From positions 1,612,001-1,676,000 of the forward strand of contig NW_020825330.1 of NCBI RefSeq assembly GCF_003286085.1: a stretch of 64,000 bases of DNA, read 5' to 3'. Position 1 is the stretch's first letter, and every line of letters starts with the position of its first letter. The notes below the pieces were generated by a model. It saw only the letters and a program-made list of their open reading frames with translations. It did not search any database and had not been told where the DNA came from. Both the position numbers and the translations under genes were made by a program. Below, in pieces: positions 58,070 to 64,000 of the stretch. This DNA is from Drosophila persimilis. Lineage: Eukaryota > Arthropoda > Insecta > Diptera > Drosophilidae.

Positions 58070-61000
58070 CAAGGATGCACCTTTGTGCAACTGCAGGGGT
58101 TGCTCTTGCTCCTTCTGCTGCTCCGGCTGCTGCTGCTGCTGCTGAACGATGCGCTCGGGTGTAATGCAAGACGTGTGTCGACCGTTTAAGCGAACCAAAC
58201 ACCGCAACAAAAAACAAAAAACAGAAAACAGAAACTGTGGCAGGAACGGGGCCCAGAAAGACAGAGGACAGGTTTATGGTAGTACAGGTCAGGGCAGAGG
58301 AAGCTGAGTTCAGGCTGAGGCAACGTTCATTCAACTGCTGTCAGGATACGCAGGACACAGGACACCTGACCAGTTGCCGCCTTCCACTAGGCCAGGATCA
58401 ATGCTCTTCTTGGCCGCCAGTTTATTGAGCTATACCTCAACCGGCTGGCGGCTACGCTGGCAGCAGATCAAACTAGAGGTTGAGAGCTCTCAACAAAGGA
58501 AAGGGAAGGGAAAGGAAGGTAAAGGCAAAGGCAAAGGGAAAACGTAACATTGAGTCACATTCGAGTGGAACATCCTGGATTCTGTAAAGAGCATCCAATC
58601 CCACTCCACTACAGCCCGCCGTCCAACCAAGCAATCCATCCATTCATCCACCCATCTATACCATACATCTGGTTGGGCAAACAGAGGAGCGTTACGGCCA
58701 AATATCGATTACCAGAAATGAATATATGTACATACAGCCTGAAAGAGGGAGAGCAGGAAAAGGAAATACTAACAAGAAGGTGAGGACAGGTTCTGGGGCC
58801 GAAGATGGAAATACCCTGGGATATGTGACAAGTCCAAGAAAACCGTTTGATATAGTGATTCGATTCAACAACTATTCAGCCAGACATCTTCAGAATGGAG
58901 TCATCTGCTGAGGCAGATGGCACTGGATATATCCTACAGTATTAGGACTACTTTCCTATCGGCTTTTGCAAACTTGAAGGCAGACCCACAGTACCCTCCC
59001 TCTATCAGAGTACAAAAAGGTGTGTCTGCTCTGCTCTGGTCTGCTGTCATCATCCTCATCATCGTCATCGTTGTCACCATCGCTGTCGTCGTTGCTGTGT
59101 CAACAAATTAATCAGTTCAAATATAAGATACAGATACATGGCGAACGTTTACGGTTACATTTGAATATGCAGCCGTCAGCCTCTACCACCACCTCCACCT
59201 CCACCTCCATCTCCACCTCACCCGATACAAACCACTTCCACTTCCATCTCGTGCTGCAACTTCCTGGACTACGAGACTACGAGTATCGTGTATAGGGCTA
59301 CGTATAGGGTTGTCTCTCGCTAAGTCAATATTTTCGTTGGCTTTTTGGTGCTTCTGCTGATAAAAAACGAAATCCAAATGAGGCTCTGTCTCTGGCTCTC
59401 GCTCTGACTCTGACTCTGAAGACCAGCAGGAGAGCTGCGGCGATATCCACACTTAACCCCGAATGCAGATGCATTTTGCGCGCGCACGCTCCTGTGTTTG
59501 CCCAGCGATGGAATGGAAGGGGTATGCTTCATATACTCGTGCTCGTATTCGTACAGATATAGATACAGATACTCGTAGAGAGATAGTTGCCATGGCTATC
59601 GGAACCGATTGGGTGTGTGGGGTCAGAGTCGGAGTCGTAGCCGGATCCCACATACGAGAACGTGTGTCTGTAAATGTGTACGGGCAATCAGTTGGACGGA
59701 TGGAAGGGTAGTTCTCCAGCGGCAGAGAATCTATGCGGCCAGGACCAGAACAGCCACAAAATGGGGCGCGCCTGGGCAAACTTTGCTGAAGCAGGAATAG
59801 TTTTTTTGAGCAGCTGAAAGTGGCTAAAGGTGGCAGGGAAAGGATACGAAGCAAGCGTGAAATTATGGGTTGATTAGGATACTAAAAAGGGGAAAACGAT
59901 CATATTGGCTAACCCCTTTCTCCTGTAGTTCTTCTCTTTCCTATTATTTTTTTTAGTTTCTTCTGCGGTTGTATCTTTTCTCTTCACAGTTTCTCCTCCT
60001 GTAGTACACAGTTAAAGTTCATTTCTTGCATCGTTAAATGCATTCTGCTTACATCTGTTTCCCTTTTCAGAGCCATCTTCTTCTCTCCCTTTGGAGTGGC
60101 TTCCATCCTTGTGCCATCTGCCGTGATTCGCAATCTTTCCATGTCTTGACTAATGCAATAACAAATCAAAATCAAACATCAGCAATGGCACAAAGTCTGA
60201 ATGAAACATACGCACACACATGTGTGCTATATACATGTGTAGACGTGTATTCCATGGGTATTGGTGTGCAGGCATTATCAGGAAAAGAGATAACGGATAA
60301 CAAGAACGGTTGGGTTGAGCAACCGATTCAGACTCTCAAAGAAAACCTCACATAAGAAGCGTATCATAAAAATCGTATTCCAGGTAAACAATTCTCAGGA
60401 GGAACACAGCCACAGAAATAGCAGAAGCAGAGCTCGAGAGCACCAGAGAATTGGAGAGCCACTCTCCCCCGTCTAACACTATTTCAACACCTTCTCCAGT
60501 TTTGGGGCGGCATTTCCGGGGCTCCGCTTATCGCCGGGCAAATCATCGATCATCTCAAATTCACGATCCATCATCATTAGGCAACGCATTTCGGTTCGCT
60601 TTGGTTTACTTTCGTTCGCTTTGCGATAAGACCTGTGGGGTTCTCGTTTCAAATCGCATTCTGTTCGAAATACTCTTGAAGTTGTCCTCATTCGCCGCCC
60701 CCATCGAGGTCGGCTTTGACTGAGATCACTCTCGATTGTACCCCTCTGTTAGATACCCCTCAGATACACCTAGTGTCCACTCTGTCCAGGGCCATCGTCC
60801 AATCGAATTGAATGCATTTGATCGCGACTTCTGATCATTGGTACGGGCACTGGAACCGGTAGTGGTACGGGTGCCATTACTTGGATCGCTTGGATTGCGT
60901 TTTATCTTTATGAGTCGGCTCGAGGCCCCGAACTAAAGACGCAGAAGAAGTCGAAGAGTTGGCCAGCTGCTGCTGCTTTCATTAGTTGGAAAACCATGTC

Positions 61001-63622
61001 ACGTGCCCGATTATACATACCGGCACACTACATATATGTCCATGTATTGGGACGCTGTATAAACGATTTCTAATGCCCACCGCCAGCACCACCTCCAGCA
61101 CCACCACCAGCACCACCACCAGCACTACCACCTTCTCTCACCTTCTGCCTGTCCCCCGGCTGATCTATGGATCGATTGCATTGGCGTCGTACCTTTATGG
61201 AGCCTTACAGTGTAATGGTGTCTGTGTATGTGGAACGATTATCTCTTCGTCTGCGACTGTGACTGCGACTGGGAGTGGGCCTGAGAGTGGGACGGACGAG
61301 CGGCTGTGTGTTGTAAGAGGCTCCGCTCTGATAGTAAAGAGACTCATAAACCTATCGATCTATAGCCCTATAGATAAGGCCGACTCACCCACAGATAGGC
61401 CAAAAAGAATTTTCAGTCATCGTTTTCCATTTCTCTCATTTCAGTTGCGTTGCACTCTTGCTGTCCAAAGCCCAAAGAAAAAACCCCCACAAAAATTATC
61501 AGAAATATGTATAGTATATAGAAATAGTATCTGTGGACGGCACCTCTCGCTGTTGTCTCGCTGTTTCTCGGTGTTGTCTCTGGGCTTTGGCTCAAAGACG
61601 CTGTAAGCGATTTTTAAGCCCCTCTACAGAGGCGCGTGATAATGTCTAAGACTCATTCTATTCCGCTCCATTCCACTCCCTGCGATTCCGCTCGACTCAA
61701 TTCGATTTGGGCGATATTGCATCAGTGATCGCTATCACGCAGCGAACTCTTTCTTCTCCAGCTGACTCAGCTGGTTCGACAGCTATTCCATCGGTTGAGT
61801 CATCATCATTCCGCCAAACGCCTTTCACCTTCCCTGTAGTCGTGTTCAAGGTCCCCCTCGGCCTAGTTTTGGCCATATCTCCCTGCCGAAAACCTATTCA
61901 CACCTCCACCCTCGACACGTAGCTTAGGTTGTCCATCCTGCCGGGGGTTGCGTCATCGCTTTGTTGGGGATTTTGCCAGATACGAAACGGGAGATCAACA
62001 AAGTGGGGCCCCACTTCTAGGAAGGAGATAAGACCCATTAGATGGAACGGTTGATTTCGCCACCTAGGAATCGATGTCCATATTATACATATATCTCTGG
62101 ATCGTATAAGTATTATTCCTCGATGAGCATGCTTGAGGATGCTTAATTCTGTGGCAAAATATCAGCTATCGATATATTCTTATTATTTCCTTCGATATCT
62201 GTAATATGACATGTGTGGCATAGTTTCTCTGAAGAAGGATTTCCCTGTTGTCTCGATGGAATGCGTTTTCGAGTGAACGACTTGCGTAAAGAGCTAAAAC
62301 GAAAATCGTTTCCAGTTAACCAATTAGATGCATGCAATCATTGTCTATTAGTCGCAAATCGAAATTGCAGCCATCTTAGAACCCTATGCCACATGCCACT
62401 TGCCACATGGCGTATGCCCCAAGCCAAAGGCTCTGGGGACATGGGGTCATCCCGGATGGACAGCGCGTCTGATGTTCAACGGGGTGAATCAATAAAGGTC
62501 TCACGCATAATTTATGAGGCTAAAATGGCTTTGGAAATTGAACTGTCGGGAATCGAGGAATAGTGGAACATAGGAGCATAGGTGGTGGAGCAGTGGAGCG
62601 GAGGAACGGAGGAACGGAGGAGCGGAAGAGGAAGAGGAAGCGATTGAATGGCTGAGACTGTATCTATTGTCAGAGTATTGATTGCCTGGCCACCTCTCAA
62701 CCCCCACACCACCTCTGCTTTGATCCACCCCATCTACCCCATCCTGGAACCACTCTGAACCACTCTCGACGACCTGACCAACCTAAAGAAGAGCAATGAG
62801 GGGGATAACATCGCTAAGGGTGGATAAGGCGGATTGGGTGGGCGGGTGTCGACTGACGGCTGGGTTAGGGTGGTTGTTGCCTTGCGGCCAGATACACAGA
62901 TACGGCTACAGATACACCGCCACAGACACAGATACACAATTGTTGCTTGGTTACCAACAACAAAAAAAGCCACGAGAATTTGTACATAACAAACCAAAAC
63001 AGTTCGCTGTTCTCCGGCATAGGGGTTGGCCCGGTCTTTGGGATGTCATTGGAATGGGATCGAGTGGGATCTAATGGGATGGCATGGGATGGGATGGGAT
63101 GAAGTAATGAAGTGGAGTGCCGTATTGTGGAGTCGCAATGGGATGGGATGGCCACCCTGCGGGTGCGGATGTTGCGACCATGTTTTCTGTCATTGGCCAG
63201 GCACGAGACCAAGCCAGAGCCCGAAACTGGAGGAGGATAGGCCTCGTTCAGTCACCCGCATGATTTCATCACCTTATGTAATCATGACCTGCTGGAATTG
63301 GATGCACAGACCCCGGCCAAATCAATAAAATGTGTCTGTATCTGTATCTGTATCTGGTGCTGTGGCTGTAGCGGTAGCGGTAGCTGCTGCTGAGCCAGCA
63401 AATGTATCTGCAGCTGTGGCTGCGAATGGCTTTTTTGTGGTTCGTTGACTAAATGCGGGCGCGTGCGTTGATGGCGAGAGAGCAAAGGCAAAGGCACAGG
63501 TACATATGTACATATGTAGATATACTTATATACCTGAATACATACATACATATGTATTCCTGCATATACATATGTAGATAGTAAATCTAGATGGATGTGT
63601 AGATACAGTGCGAGCAGACTAG
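56101..63622. other. Non-coding region to the right edge
   Basis: AT-rich DNA (56140-57000), GGAAA/GGAAC words (57945-57975), CAG and GAT tracts (58005-58068), a CTG tract (58127-58145), CCACCT tracts (59185-59220), CACCAC tracts (61083-61130) and GGGAT tracts (63060-63105) occur. Many short frames exist; none resembles a known domain. It may be intron of a gene extending rightward. Confidence 0.45.
58037..58068 (+). repeat. (GAT)n trinucleotide microsatellite
   Basis: About ten GAT units, flanked by a CAG tract (58005-58025) on the left and a CTG tract (58127-58145) on the right. The CAG and CTG tracts are inverted relative to each other and could pair. Confidence 0.85.
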
Positions 63623-64000
63623 GATGGACCTAAAGTGAGCTGGCATCTGGCATCTCTTAGTGCAAAAGACAAGTGTCTTATACTAAAAGATGTTTTCAGT
63701 GTGAAAACGATCAATCTAAAGTATGTGTTGGATCATACAGGAAAAGCTCTGCTTGGCGACTCCTATTATTATCTGCTCAACGTATCGAGCTTTTACTGTA
63801 TATGCGATGCAAATCATTTTGATCAAAGGGCCATCAAGGGAATTGGACTGTTTTCCAACTCCAAGGTTTTGTTCGAATTTAGAGTAGGACTTCGGGCCTT
63901 TGACGCCATTTTCAGAGACGGAAAATCGAATGAAGTCCGCGCTGGGCCAGGCTCCACTGTAATGTACAGCAAGACCATTATGCTGTGTATCCGCAGAGAA
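63623..64000 (+). CDS. Partial open frame or exon running off the right edge
   Basis: After a TAG at 63620-63622 one plus-strand frame stays open for 126 codons to the last base. It contains no ATG until about 63960, so it would be an internal exon or the 3' part of a longer gene. A good acceptor (ATGTTTTCAG) ends at 63699, after which the frame reads KTINLKYVLDHTGKALLGDS, YYYLLNVSSFYCICDANHFD and RVGLRAFDAIFRDGKSNEVR. The composition is protein-like and not repetitive. No family was recognised; it could also be a transposon-derived frame. Only sequence beyond the window can settle it. Confidence 0.45.

Noticed and set aside
1..64000. tRNA, rRNA or known microRNA genes
   Set aside because: No cloverleaf box A/box B pair, rRNA segment or familiar Drosophila microRNA was noticed by eye; a covariance-model scan was not possible.

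Overview
The window reads as Drosophila nuclear DNA. It has split genes with 60-70 bp introns and GTRAGT/YAG junctions, TATA/TCAGTT core promoters, abundant (CA)n, (CAG)n and (GATG)n microsatellites, and recognisable insect housekeeping genes separated by long non-coding DNA. The obscura group is a guess from the style of the repeats and was not tested. Left part (0.9-9.4 kb) is gene dense. HIP (Hsc70-interacting protein, minus) and MTFP1/MTP18 (mitochondrial fission process protein, plus) are divergent across a 409 bp shared promoter region. MTFP1 then converges on glutathione synthetase (minus), whose seven constitutive coding exons flank two candidate mutually exclusive exons; one of these carries an in-frame insertion of about 83 residues. 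The middle-left part (9.4-21.4 kb) is a repeat nest. It contains a foldback-like element holding about 22 tandem copies of an exactly 319 bp unit, a second inverted single-unit copy, and five decayed fragments of one unidentified two-exon gene family. Two of these fragments lie head to head around a roughly 110 bp loop, forming a long hairpin of the hairpin-RNA type. 

From 21.3 to 64 kb genes are sparse. An intronless, TATA-driven gene at 25.3 kb encodes a secreted protein with separate acidic and Lys/Arg/Gln-rich blocks. An intronless Tom70-like TPR gene lies at 34.1-35.8 kb. A tandem duplication at 48.2-49.8 kb carries, in each copy, two tiny genes built on the same plan: a four-base first exon ATGG, a 60-61 bp intron and a short second exon. 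An open reading frame without a start runs off the right edge at 64 kb. The remainder is simple-sequence-rich non-coding DNA, either intergenic or intron of genes that start outside the window. 

The known genes share mitochondrial and stress themes (chaperone co-factor, mitochondrial fission, glutathione synthesis, Tom70 receptor), but nothing shows that they work as one system; the clustering may be chance. The most novel candidates are the hairpin made of gene fragments, the minigene duplication, and the alternative glutathione synthetase exons. Intron-exon structures were derived by eye from splice consensus and reading-phase matching and have no transcript support here.
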